Source: Trogon surrucura (lineage: Eukaryota; Chordata; Aves; Trogoniformes; Trogonidae). From it: a stretch of DNA of 64,000 nucleotides. The stretch spans positions 1,922,001 through 1,986,000 of the forward strand of contig CM036632.1 of assembly GCA_020746105.1 (NCBI GenBank). Reading direction: 5' to 3'. Each line of letters opens with the position of its first letter. Within the stretch, counting starts at the first letter, position 1. The notes below the pieces were generated by a model. That model saw nothing but the letters and a program-made list of their open reading frames with translations, had not been told where the DNA came from and made no database searches. The position numbers and the translations under genes are program-made. Shown here piece by piece: positions 35,862 through 45,660 of this stretch.

Positions 35862-35945
35862 TCTCTGGAACGGTTTGGGTTGGAAGGGATCTTAGAGATC
35901 ATTTAGCTCCAACCTCCCCGTCACGGGCAGGGACACCTCGTGCCA
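35862..35945 (-). mobile_element. CR1 LINE fragment, minus orientation
   Basis: GGAACGGTTTGGGTTGGAAG, then GGATCTTAGAGATCATTTAG and CTCCAACCTCCCCGTCACGG, match a reversed CR1 end of the type reading GGTTGGAAGGGATCTTAGAG. Confidence 0.8.
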
Positions 35946-36344
35946 TCACTGTCTGCTTGGGGACCGAACGGGGCGCACGCCTGACGCTGGTGCTGCTAAT
36001 TTTGGGGAGAAATCCACCAAATTTGCCAAGGTTTTTCACACACGTGTGGTTGCCTGCCCTCCTCCTCCTCCACGTTTTGGGGACGGGGACCCCGAAGCCC
36101 TCCAGGAGCTGGCTGGGCAGAGCATGGAGAGCGTCGCTGCTCCTTCCCCATCGGCTGCAGGACGAAGGAGAGTTTGTCGCACCCATCTCACAACAATTTC
36201 AGCCTTTGCACCGTGCCAGGCTTGGCCCTTCAGTGCTCCTCCCCAACCCAACTTTCTCTCCTTATCTCCATCCTCCGCTGCGGTAGATGGGCTGTGCCCT
36301 CCCTACCTCGGCCTTGATTTGTGTTTCCTGAGTGTCTTGCCGGA

Positions 36345-36640
36345 CGGTATTTAAACGCACAATTATAACAAACAGATGGCATCAACCCCTGTGGTGATTT
36401 TTAAAAATTTTTTATTAAAGCACAGTATTAATCACGGTAATTGGGTAGGAACTTTAAGGTTATAAAACTACAGCATGTCTAATGAGCGAGCTCCTTATAG
36501 GAGGAACTGAGGTTTTTAATCTAATAATGTCAGTTTTATGGATTATGACTGGAGTTTTATGAAGTGTGATATGAAATACTGTGGATTCATGGCTCTCACT
36601 GGATTAATTTGGAAAAGTAGTTTTCCTGGTTCTAGGCCCA
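36345..36640. other. AT-rich unique segment, candidate conserved noncoding element
   Basis: Repeat-free stretch with TTAAACGCACAATTATAACA, TATTAATCACGGTAATTGGG and TTTTTAATCTAATAATGTCA. Many TAAT and AATTA cores suggest homeodomain sites. A 60-codon frame here is not protein-like. Conservation is inferred. Confidence 0.3.
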
Positions 36641-37009
36641 AAAACAATTATTCCTTACATTTCTGTCCCCTGCACTGTTACCAAACCCCTCTGTCAGAAA
36701 ACGGGCACCTACACCCATAACTTTTTTACAGGTTAGACTTCTTTGTTTAGCTGGGGTTTATATATATTTTTTTTAAAATCACAGATTGTTACAAACATAC
36801 AGTAGGTAGAAGAAGCTCATGTTCTGTGCAGCAGACTGTACATTTGTCCAGAAGGAACACCAACGGGCTGTAAACTCTTAAACACGGTGCAGGGCTGGCT
36901 GGAACTTGCAGGCTCCATCTGAGCACGGGCACACGGTCACCGCGCAGCGCCAGAGCTTCCAGAAGAGCCAAAACTGGCGTGTCCAGAAGAGTTATTGCTT
37001 ATTTAAAGA

Positions 37010-37642
37010 GAAAAACCTAGGACCAGAGGGCTGGAAGAGACCTAGAGCAGCTGCCCAGTCTTCCCTGCTGCCCCAAGGCAGAGTGGTCGCCACCTGCACT
37101 GAGTGTGTTGGTCTGAACTTCTCCTACAAACCTTGTTGGGTGGTGGAACCACGGCCCTGACCTTCCCCGCTCCACCGCTTCGCTGTCTTTAAATGATTCC
37201 TCATACCCAGCCTGACTCTCCCTTGACAATATTTTAACCTCATGACCCTCTGGCTGCCCAGGGCCATCAAAGACTCTTCTATCTACAACGGCCTCTCAGA
37301 TTGCCAAGATTATTCTGGATACTCACCGTGCGCGACGACACCCTCTACCTAAGCGTGGTCTGCTGACATTAGACGCGTCACTGATGAAAACCCTGACTGT
37401 CCCGAGGCAGACCCCAGGGAAGCCCCTTCAGCAGATCCTTCCCTCCGCCAGCGAGCCGTTGCTAACCGCCGACCAGACCTCCCAACCCGCTTTGTCCGCT
37501 GGGCAGTGTTTCCTACTTCTCACAGACCCCATCTGCTTGGGTTGCTCGTGAGATTTGATGCGAAACAGTTTCCAAAGCCTCAGTAAAAGCATATATCGTT
37601 TATCCTCTCTTCACACGCCTCGTTTCGCCAATGAAGGGAAGA
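37010..37642 (-). mobile_element. Old CR1 LINE, 3' part (3' UTR and end of reverse transcriptase)
   Basis: Read on the minus strand, 37642-37330 matches the CR1 reverse-transcriptase region around the AFDTVSH motif (here TTTACTGAGGCTTTGGAAAC, TGTTTCGCATCAAATCTC, later GTTAGCAACGGCTCGCTGG). 37330-37010 is a diverged CR1 3' UTR (plus strand: AGGGCTGGAAGAGACCTAGA). It continues in sense with the part at 38029-38365 and is heavily decayed, so it is old. Confidence 0.7.
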
Positions 37643-37826
37643 AGAGTGCTTTTAGCTCACTCGGTTGAGCGGGGTGCTGAAACACCAAAGGTTGTGGGTT
37701 CAATTCCCGTTCGGTCCTCATGTGTTGCCTGATCTAGTTGAGAGGTGTTCCTGCCCATGACAGGGAGGTTGGATTAAAAAGATCTCTAAGGTCCCTTCCA
37801 GACTAGGCCATTCTATAATTTTTTGA
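37643..37826 (+). mobile_element. tRNA-Ile-headed SINE with CR1-type tail, copy 1
   Basis: The head (CTTTTAGCTCACTCGGTTGA, then GGTTGTGGGTTCAATTCCCG) retains tRNA A-box and B-box promoter regions and aligns with tRNA-Ile. After a TGTTGCCTGATCTAGTTGAG linker comes a CR1-like tail (GGTTGGATTAAAAAGATCTC, AAGGTCCCTTCCAG). The composition matches the avian SINE class described from zebra finch (TguSINE1). It is more diverged than copy 2: the 5' head is degraded and the terminal repeat is reduced to TTCTATAATT. Confidence 0.85.
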
Positions 37827-38028
37827 GGGCCGGTTTAGCTCAGTGGATTGAGCGTTGGTGTTTGAAACACTGAAGGTCGTGGGTTCGATTCCCGTTCGGT
37901 TCTCACGTGTTGCCTGACCTAGTCGAGAGGTGGCGTCCCTGCCCACAACAGGGAGGTTGGATTAAAATGATCTCTGAGGTCCCTTCCAGCCCAGGCCATT
38001 CTATGATTCTATGATTCTATGATTTTAC
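37827..38028 (+). mobile_element. tRNA-Ile-headed SINE with CR1-type tail, copy 2
   Basis: Starts GGGCCGGTTTAGCTCAGTGG, close to the 5' end of vertebrate tRNA-Ile (GGCCGGTTAGCTCAG), with an intact B box (GGGTTCGATTCCCG). The anticodon arm has become a GTGTTTGAAACAC hairpin, so it is not a working tRNA gene. The linker TGTTGCCTGACCTAGTCGAG leads to a CR1-like tail (GGTTGGATTAAAATGATCTC) ending in three ATTCTATG-type repeats. It follows copy 1 head to tail. Confidence 0.9.
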
Positions 38029-38365
38029 GTGGTCTGCTCTCGGTAAAACCACGACGGCTGTAGTTATGTCCCTGAGTTTTTGGAAGTATTTAGAAATGGC
38101 CTGTTTCATCGTTTTCCCCCAGTATTTTTCCAGTGATGGCTCTGTCACGCCCTGGCTCTTCCCTTTTGTCTGTCTTTAGAGGACAGGTACTGTTATTAGC
38201 TCTTCTCCACTCTTTCGTTACTTCACCTACGGTCTACGAATTCTCAAAGATAATCACTAACACCGACAAGATTTCAACAGCCAGCTCTTTAACAGCCCTA
38301 GGATAGATTTCCTTCAGCTCAGATGATTTGAAAAGATCTAACTTCGCTAAGTGCTCTCCCCTGCT
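38029..38365 (-). mobile_element. Old CR1 LINE, 5' part (reverse-transcriptase remnant)
   Basis: The minus strand reads LAKLDLFKSSELKEIYPRAV, then KELAVEILSVLVIIFENS, a stop, VGEVTKEWRRANN and, after shifts, ITGKILGEN and RRGFTESRP. These are the CR1 reverse-transcriptase blocks around KSxGPDxIHPRVLKELA, LSIIFExSW, GEVPEDWKKAN, GKI and HGFT. Stops and shifts show it is dead. The two SINEs split the frame just after GFTESRP. Confidence 0.8.
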
Positions 38366-40554
38366 TGTGGCTGAGGTCATCCTGCTTTGGTACTGGTATT
38401 AATTACACCGGCAGCCACGTGAGATGTGACTTCTCAGTGATGACTGTTACAAAAAAAAAAAGGCACTAATCATTTCAAGATAAAAGGCAGATTGATCAAT
38501 TAAAAAAAACCCAACAAAACAGGATGTGGAAAAAAAGAAAAGTAAACCTCCTTCCTTGCACACAAAATAAACAACCTCTTACTCACTCCGTGCTCATCAA
38601 AGCTGGAGAAAAAAGAGCCCAGCTCATCTGTGCGCTGTATCTGGGTCCCACACGGACCTTCTCGCTGCCGATCCCCAGAGGCACACGCCATCAGCTCAGC
38701 TCATCGGGACACCAAACACCCCCTCCTCCCGACCCACCTGCTCCAGCATCTCCAGAACTTAAGAACGTTCGTTCTCTGATGGATATTGCTTTGAGGAAAT
38801 TAGTCTTTTAAGCTGGGTTTTATGGATCCTTATGGAAGTGTGAGGAGGAGCCTACGTCAGCGCCCAAGAACACACGTGCTGTGCTTGCTGGAGCTACAAG
38901 GAAAGTGGTGGCATTCTGCCCCAGCAGGACCATCTGGTCCCCATCCCTTTCCATCCCACGTGTGACAGCAGTGCCACTGCACAGCCACCAGTGTTAGCAG
39001 CAAGGGTCCTAGTTGAGCGAGGTGCCTGCACCAGACTTATCTTTCACAGCTGAGCAGAAGGAATAGGGGCTGCTCAGCTCCCCACGGGAGCCACAGAGAA
39101 GGGGGAGGTTGGAAGTGACCCAAACAGGCCCTGCCTTTGAGCAGAGAAGGACAAATCCTTGGTGACACCAAGGGAAAGGGAGATTTGCCAGCCCCCACCT
39201 CAACCTGCTTGCCCAGTCCCCCAGCATCGCTCCCTGCTCCAGCTCTTGCTGGTTTTCCTCTGGGCACGCTGATGCTACTGGAATCCAGAATGCCAGAGCT
39301 ACCAGCGGCGTTGGGGACACTTCATTCTGTGCCACCTGGGCACCTGGGATGGATCCTTTAAAAGGAAAATCCCAGTACTCCTTGAATGGATGCAATGGCT
39401 TTGGTTTGGTTAAGGGGTTAACCCCGCTCTCCTGAAACCTGCGGCCAAAGAACCTCCCGCTCTTAGGACAAGCTGAAACTCATAACACCCAAAGTTGATC
39501 CTTCCTGCAACAGATAGGAAGGACAAGTCTCAAAAGCCAAATTTGATTTTAATGGGCCTCCAGTTACTTGCGTACCACGAAAACATACCCTCCCACAAAG
39601 AAAAAACAGGCTAACATTCCCCCATCTGGTTTCAGTTTGAAAAATACTTATATATGTAGTTTCTCCCAAAAGTTATTGTAGGCACGGGCAAAAAATTCCC
39701 GTTAAATGACAACAGTAAGAACATTTAATTTTCCCCTATTATTAACTTAATCTCTTGTTAACTTCTCGATTCAATATTTGCATGACGATTTAATCTCTGC
39801 TTCGCGGAGCTATTTAGTGTGGAAAAACACACAGGAAATCAATTACCTCTGCCCACTTGCTCTGTTTTAGACAGCGGGTAGGAAGGGAAAGAAATCGAGA
39901 AAGCTACTGCAAGTACCAGGAGAAAAAAAGGAGCCAAGTGAGTCGTGATGGTAAGACGGGAAAGAAGAACGTGGCTTGGCTTTGGTTTGCTTGCGGACAC
40001 GCGGTGCGTTCGACGACCTCAACTGAACTCACGTGACAAAACGACAGAAAACAAACCCCCTCCCTCCATCCCTCACCTGATCCCAGGACACCGGGACGCT
40101 CCTCGGGCACCTCAGCCCTGAGGTCCCCAAATAAATGGAAGCATCGACGCAGCTCTCTGGGAACACGGCGGGGTCAGGGAGAACCGCCCCAGTTTGGGAT
40201 CCAAAGCGGGATTTTGGAGGCGAATGCCGCGAGTGTTTCCTTCCCACAAGATGACAGGAGGGAACCCACATATTATTACCACATTTAATAGAGAAATAAG
40301 AAAATAATAAACCTCGAGACGCCCCCTCGCACAGTCGCGCACGCGCTTAGCGGGGGGTCGCTCAGACACGACCACAGATACGCAAATAACTCATTTAGGG
40401 CCGGAGGAATTAGCTAGAATTCAAAGCATCTGATCATTCACATGCCATATACAGATTTTTGCTTGCCTGAGAAGTTATGGCTGGGAGCTCGAAGAACCGC
40501 GCTAAAAAAGACCCGTATTTATCCCCAAAAAGCAGAGGGCAGTATTTGAAATAT

Positions 40555-40640
40555 TTATAAGATCCAACCTAAACCTCCCCGACACAGTTTCAGACCATGT
40601 CCTCTTGCCCTGTCACTAGTTGCCTGGGACCCCCTGACAC
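40555..40640 (-). mobile_element. CR1 LINE internal 3' UTR fragment, minus orientation
   Basis: AAGATCCAACCTAAACCTCC, then CAGACCATGTCCTCTTGCCC and TGTCACTAGTTGCCTGGGA, match a reversed CR1 3' UTR (in CR1: TCCCTTGTCCTATC, TTACTTGGGA). It directly abuts the minisatellite at 40643. Confidence 0.7.
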
Positions 40641-40642
40641 TT

Positions 40643-40852
40643 GGCATACGTCTAGCGTGTGGCTGGCGTGTGGCTAGCGTGTGCTTGGCGTGTCCTTGAC
40701 GTGTGGCTAGCACATCCTTGGCGTGTGGCTAACATGTGCCTGGCGTGTGGCTAGCGTGTCCTTGGCATGTGGCTAGTGCATCCTTGGCGTGTGGCTAGCG
40801 TGTGCTTAGCATGTGCTTGGCATGCATCTAGCATGTGGCTAGCGTGTGGCTA
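40643..40852 (+). repeat. 11-bp minisatellite, about 19 units, rich in GCGTG cores
   Basis: The unit AGCGTGTGGCT (variants GGCGTGTCCTT, AGCACATCCTT, AACATGTGCCT) repeats about 19 times without losing its 11-bp register. Roughly ten units keep the core GCGTG. Alternation of GGCT-ending and CCTT-ending units hints at a higher-order 22-bp repeat. Confidence 0.95.
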
Positions 40853-41396
40853 TATTAAAGAATAAAATATCGAGGAATAAAATAACCACTGAGGAATAAA
40901 GAAACTATAGATGCACAAATGCAGTCGTGCAGCAACCTCAGCTAAAATTTGTCCTTGAGCTGTGTCACATTTTTGACATATCACAAATTGCACCACGAGG
41001 CTTTTACAATCCCCGGTCTAAGTACCTGGTCTAGAGTTACAAACAGAACCGTGCGAAAGCAATGGGGAACCAAACCCTCTCCGTTCCTCTTACACACCCG
41101 ACATTTGTTCTTGATCTCAATGCGAAGCAATATAAATGTCTCACCCCGTACTCATTTTGAATTCGTAGCTACATGAACCACCTACCGTAGTTCCCACAGA
41201 TTATGGGATTTGACTGCGGAGCATTTCTAGGGATAAGCACGGCTTCCAGATTTTCAGTGGAAAAAAAATCTTAAAGAGAAGCATGAGAGCGAAAGCGGAG
41301 TGATTATGGCTATATATGTATTTATATATATACATAAAAAATAAAAATCTCACACTTCTGCACTCCACCTGACCTCTGTGAGGAGCACTGAGGAGA

Positions 41397-41596
41397 AGGA
41401 TGGATGGATGGGTGGATAGACGGATGGATGGATGGATGGATGGATGAGTGGATGGATGGATGGGTGGATGGTGGATGGATGGGTGGATGAGTGGATGGAT
41501 GGATGGGTGGATGAGTGGATGGATGGATGGGTGGATGGGTGGATGGATGGGTGGATGGATGGATGGATGGGTGGATGAGTGGATGGATGGATGGTG
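41397..41596 (+). repeat. (GGAT)n tetranucleotide array, about 200 bp
   Basis: TGGATGGATGGATGGATGGA runs with GGGT and GAGT variants and a few register slips fill the interval. Minus-strand open frames across it (His-Pro-Ser-Ile repeats) come from the repeat and are not genes. Confidence 0.97.
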
Positions 41597-44500
41597 GCTT
41601 CGGGCAGGCTGTCCCTTCTGAAACACCCAGGACTGGGGTTGGGACACTGGGATGACACACTGGGATCAGAGACAAGTCCAGTGCCCAAAGGGTTAGACTC
41701 ACCTTCTTTTATTCATCACACAGCCCAAGACATTGCAGTAAATATTCGTATTCTAGAAATTTTATACATTTAACTCAATTACCAAAGTACCGTGTGTGGA
41801 TTTAGGATCGGTTGCTCACCTTGGGTCTGAAACACAACCAGACTCCTCCTGTCCTCGACGTGCGGAGCCGAGATACGTCTCTGCATTACTGACTTTGCCA
41901 CATTTATTCTGCTCCGCGGCTTTGTTATGCAAAATACCTCTTGGTGTTGCTTGATCCATTGACTCTTTTGCTAGAGGCTACAGTGTTACACATTAAAATA
42001 TAACAGGCTAAAGAACTGCCGAAAGATGGTTTATTTAAGGGTTGAACCAATATAAAATGAAAGAATCATTTCACAGAGGGAAGGAATTTTTTTGCTACTC
42101 TGGTCTGAATTATCAACATCTTTCCATCCTTGATGGTAAAGTTACTTCCTAAAGGGGGAAGCTGTCATGAAGACACTTAACAGCAAAAACCTTTCAATAG
42201 CTTGGTTTTTTTTACTAAAGACCAAAGAGCATTTTCAAACACCAGCAAACCTCAACGAGCTTTTCAGCAGCATCCTATGCCAGAGGACCAATATTAGATA
42301 ATTTCTTCCTGATTTTACTCCAATTTGCTTCAAAAAGTTGATTTTATTGGCAGACCTCCTAGATGAGGATGCTGTTTATGCTGAGGATGTCAAGTCCAGG
42401 TAAGACCAAGTCCTCCAAGTTTGGGACAGAGCGTTTCCCCATGGAGAACACGTCAGCACATGAAAAAAGAGCAGCAAAAGAGGGAGGGAGACCCTTAGCT
42501 CAGCTTTTGAGCTTGGACAGGGTGTTAACTCAGAAACAATTCTAGCTGCTGACCCAAACCAGCCCTGCAGGCAGGTAATACCCACAAGGCACTGACTCCA
42601 AACCCCAACCATCAGCAGAAGACTTGGCAGGTCACCACCAAAGCCACTGTTGCCACCAGGAGGAGGTAGAGCAGGAAGAGGCAGAGCTTCCAGAGTGAAC
42701 CACCCCACTGGTGTGTATGAGATCAGGATCTGGCCCCAATTCAGTCCCGAAAAAACTGTATCAGCATGTAATTATGGGGCCTCGTGTGGACTTTGAAACA
42801 GGATGTAAAACCAAGGTCCTGATTACTCACGGTCATAAAAGAGACCACGGAATTTTCTATGAGGCCAGGAGAATCAGGATGCAGAAGATCCTAACCCAAA
42901 CTCCAAGTCAGGTTGTTACGACCGGAGCACTACAGCCCTTCCCGACGTCCCCGCGGGACCCTGGCAGCCACTCCCTCGGGCACACGGTCGAGGAGAGGTG
43001 ATGTCCCACCGCCAGCACGGAGCTCCAAACCTGCTGTTTGCAAAGTGCTTTAGGATCCAACCGCAGGACAAGAACGTGGTGGAAAACCAGAGCGTTGCTC
43101 CCCCAGAGCACGCCTGGGTTTCTTCACGCGGCACGAGAGCAGCCCTCGTTCCGATTAGCTCATTTCATCAATAAAGGCAAACAGCACGTTAAAAAATTTC
43201 TACATCTATTAACGGTCCAAGCGCTTCGTTAACCAGCTCCGTCCCGCTCATTAAAAATTCTTTTATAGCAAATGTAAAGTTGAAGACCAGCAGAAGTGCT
43301 CTGCTTCGGTGGTATCTCCAGATGGGTTATGTTGGAAAGAGCCCCATGCCACGTGCTCCAGAGGGACCTCAGGCTCTGCCCTCTATCTGCCTCCTCCACG
43401 GGGAGAGCAGGTTGGAAAGAATTTTTTCCAAGCCCGATTTGTGGATTTATCAAAATATTACACGGGTCAGACCCAGCACTGAGCACCTTCCCCAGGAACC
43501 CTGGTTCCCATCCAGGATGCCTGAAGACCATCCTTCTGGTTTGTGGGACACCATCACATCTGAGCTTGCAGAAGTGACTCACAAGTGCCAACCTGTGCCT
43601 GATATTTTCTTCTTGTAGTAGCAGCAACAGGGTGAGGATATAGACTCCTCGAGCACCCGCTCCCTCCCTGTGCCAGCCCCAAACTGCAGCTGTCCTGGGG
43701 AGATGCGCGATGGGCGTCTTCCACGTCAACGTGGAGCAGCTACGAAGTCAAGTCTTTCACCAGCCGGGACAGTCAGACACAAGAGAAGGCAGAACAAGGG
43801 CAATTAGGCAAAAAGCAGTTACCCAACTGTAAAAAATGATAAATTGTTTTTCTTTTCTTGTTAGCATGGCCGTAAAGTCTTAAAGCGTAACGGCAGCGGT
43901 GTTTAACGACGAGCTCTTGCCTGTTTTGGGTAACAACCAGCAGCTGGTTTGTAGGATCCAAATCAACTTTCCCACTGAAAAGTGACTGAGGAAGGCACCC
44001 GTGAAAAATTGTTTCACTGCTTCCGTTCAGGCTGGTTTCCAACCTGAGCTAGACACCTAGTAAATAGCCTAACAGCTTTAAAAAAAACAATCCTAAATAT
44101 AGCCGTGTCTTTTGGACAGCACTAGCTGGACTGGGCAATACTTGCCTAGTCAAGTTGTTCTGGGAGCATTCTGCTGCTGGTTTTTATTTTTCCTCTCTGC
44201 TGAGGTCTGCTACACACTCGGATATTAAGACATCATAAGAAAAATTCCAACCCGGCAATTAATCATTAACTGTCATAGTTTTCCATAAGGTGCAAATATA
44301 AGGTTGTAAAACTGTCAGAAACCTGAACAGTTACACAGGCTGCTCGTGCTGCCGGCTGGATGCGCTGCTGGAGGCGGATGCAGACAAATCCCCGTGGTGC
44401 CGCGAGCTCGGGAGCGGCCGGGGCATCGCGTGGGAAACCGCGGGGCTGCCGAGATGTGGTCGCGGCGTGGTCCTCGCTGGACCACTGGCTGGTGGGTCGG

Positions 44501-45095
44501 ACCTGTGACCCCACTGGCATGCAAGGTTCTGTAGGAACCCGCAGGACATCTTGTCCGCAGCCGGAGAGATGCCTTTGGTGAGCCACAGAGCACAGGGTTG
44601 GTCTTCTGATGGAAATGGAACAAGGAGGGAACGTCAGACGGAAGAATTAAGATGATGCGAGGATGTGGGATGCCCTCAACAGAGGACATACTGCCTTTAT
44701 GTTGACAGATTATACACCCCTTTGAATGAAAGGACCTTAGGACCATATTCCTAAAGAACGCAGGACTGGGGAAAGTCACTTCCACGCGCTGGCGTTTTGA
44801 ATTCAAACACGTGTCAAAAAAAAAAAAGTGATAAATGCTGGCCCTTTAGCTGCACACAGCAGCAGGGATGAGGAACACGCCAGCAGGCAGCTCTAGCACC
44901 TTGGTGTTTCCCAGAAGGTGCACAGCTTTGAGGGACAGCAGGTTTCAGAGGACTGAGACCCCCGTACAGCTCCACGAGGTCCTTCCCACCAGCTTCAACA
45001 GGACCGAGACGCTGCAAGGACAAACCAGTGGTTTGACTCAGGAGTTGGTCAAACCGCCGGCACCATTTCGGTTGCCACTTCTGCTTCAGAGCAAG

Positions 45096-45122
45096 CATCA
45101 TGATTCTATGATTCTATCATAT
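45096..45122 (+). mobile_element. CR1-type terminal repeat remnant
   Basis: CATCATGATTCTATGATTCT followed by ATCAT is the octamer-like repeat that ends CR1 elements and their SINEs; no body of the element is recognisable upstream. Confidence 0.45.
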
Positions 45123-45179
45123 CCTAATATTAACGTACAGGAAGAGAAGCATTTGGCAAAAGCATTTTTTTCTCCTGAC

Positions 45180-45660
45180 TAGAAATAATCTTTGTTTGAA
45201 GTCCATCCTGTATTAATTGCAATCTGGAAGAGGCTGTCAATAGGCACAAATCAATAACTCGCTCCCCAATCACACGGCAAAGCTCCAAGCTCCCCTGTAA
45301 TAAACACTAGATGATTACCAAATTATCAATAATGAAGTCGAGCAGCATTAAGACTAGAAAGTGAAAGCCCTTCTTCCAGAATATCTTCTACTCTACTAAT
45401 TAGGACATTCTTCACTGAGAGACGTGTGGGTTCAAAATCCCCTCTGCGAGAAATGATGTGAATTAAACCCCGCTCTCCCAAATCCAGGATCAGTCTGGAG
45501 TCACATGGAACTGTTTATACTCCTTGATTGAAGGAATGCTAAAATACCTCAATTCCCCTTCCACATACAGTCATTGCAGGCTCCTTTGAAATTCCCTTTT
45601 TCTACAATATTTAGACGTATGTAGCAATTGCCAAACTAAGAGCAAACCCCATTAGAGAAG
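45180..45660. other. AT-rich unique segment, candidate conserved noncoding element
   Basis: About 480 bases of repeat-free sequence with GGCTGTCAATAGGCACAAAT, CAATAACTCGCTCCCCAATC and TACCAAATTATCAATAATGA. Repeated ATCAATA/TCAATA cores fit HOX/PBX- or CUT-like binding. Conservation is inferred. Confidence 0.3.

Noticed and set aside
37827..37905. tRNA-Ile gene
   Set aside because: The acceptor stem does not pair properly, the anticodon arm has changed to a GTGTTTGAAACAC hairpin, and a CR1 tail follows. It is the head of a SINE.
40643..40852. Telomere- or centromere-type satellite
   Set aside because: The unit is 11 bp, the array only 19 copies long, and there is no TTAGGG or long satellite unit.
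41397..41596. Repeated array resembling a CRISPR or a repetitive protein gene
   Set aside because: It is a tetranucleotide microsatellite without spacers; the His-Pro-Ser-Ile frames arise from the repeat in every register.
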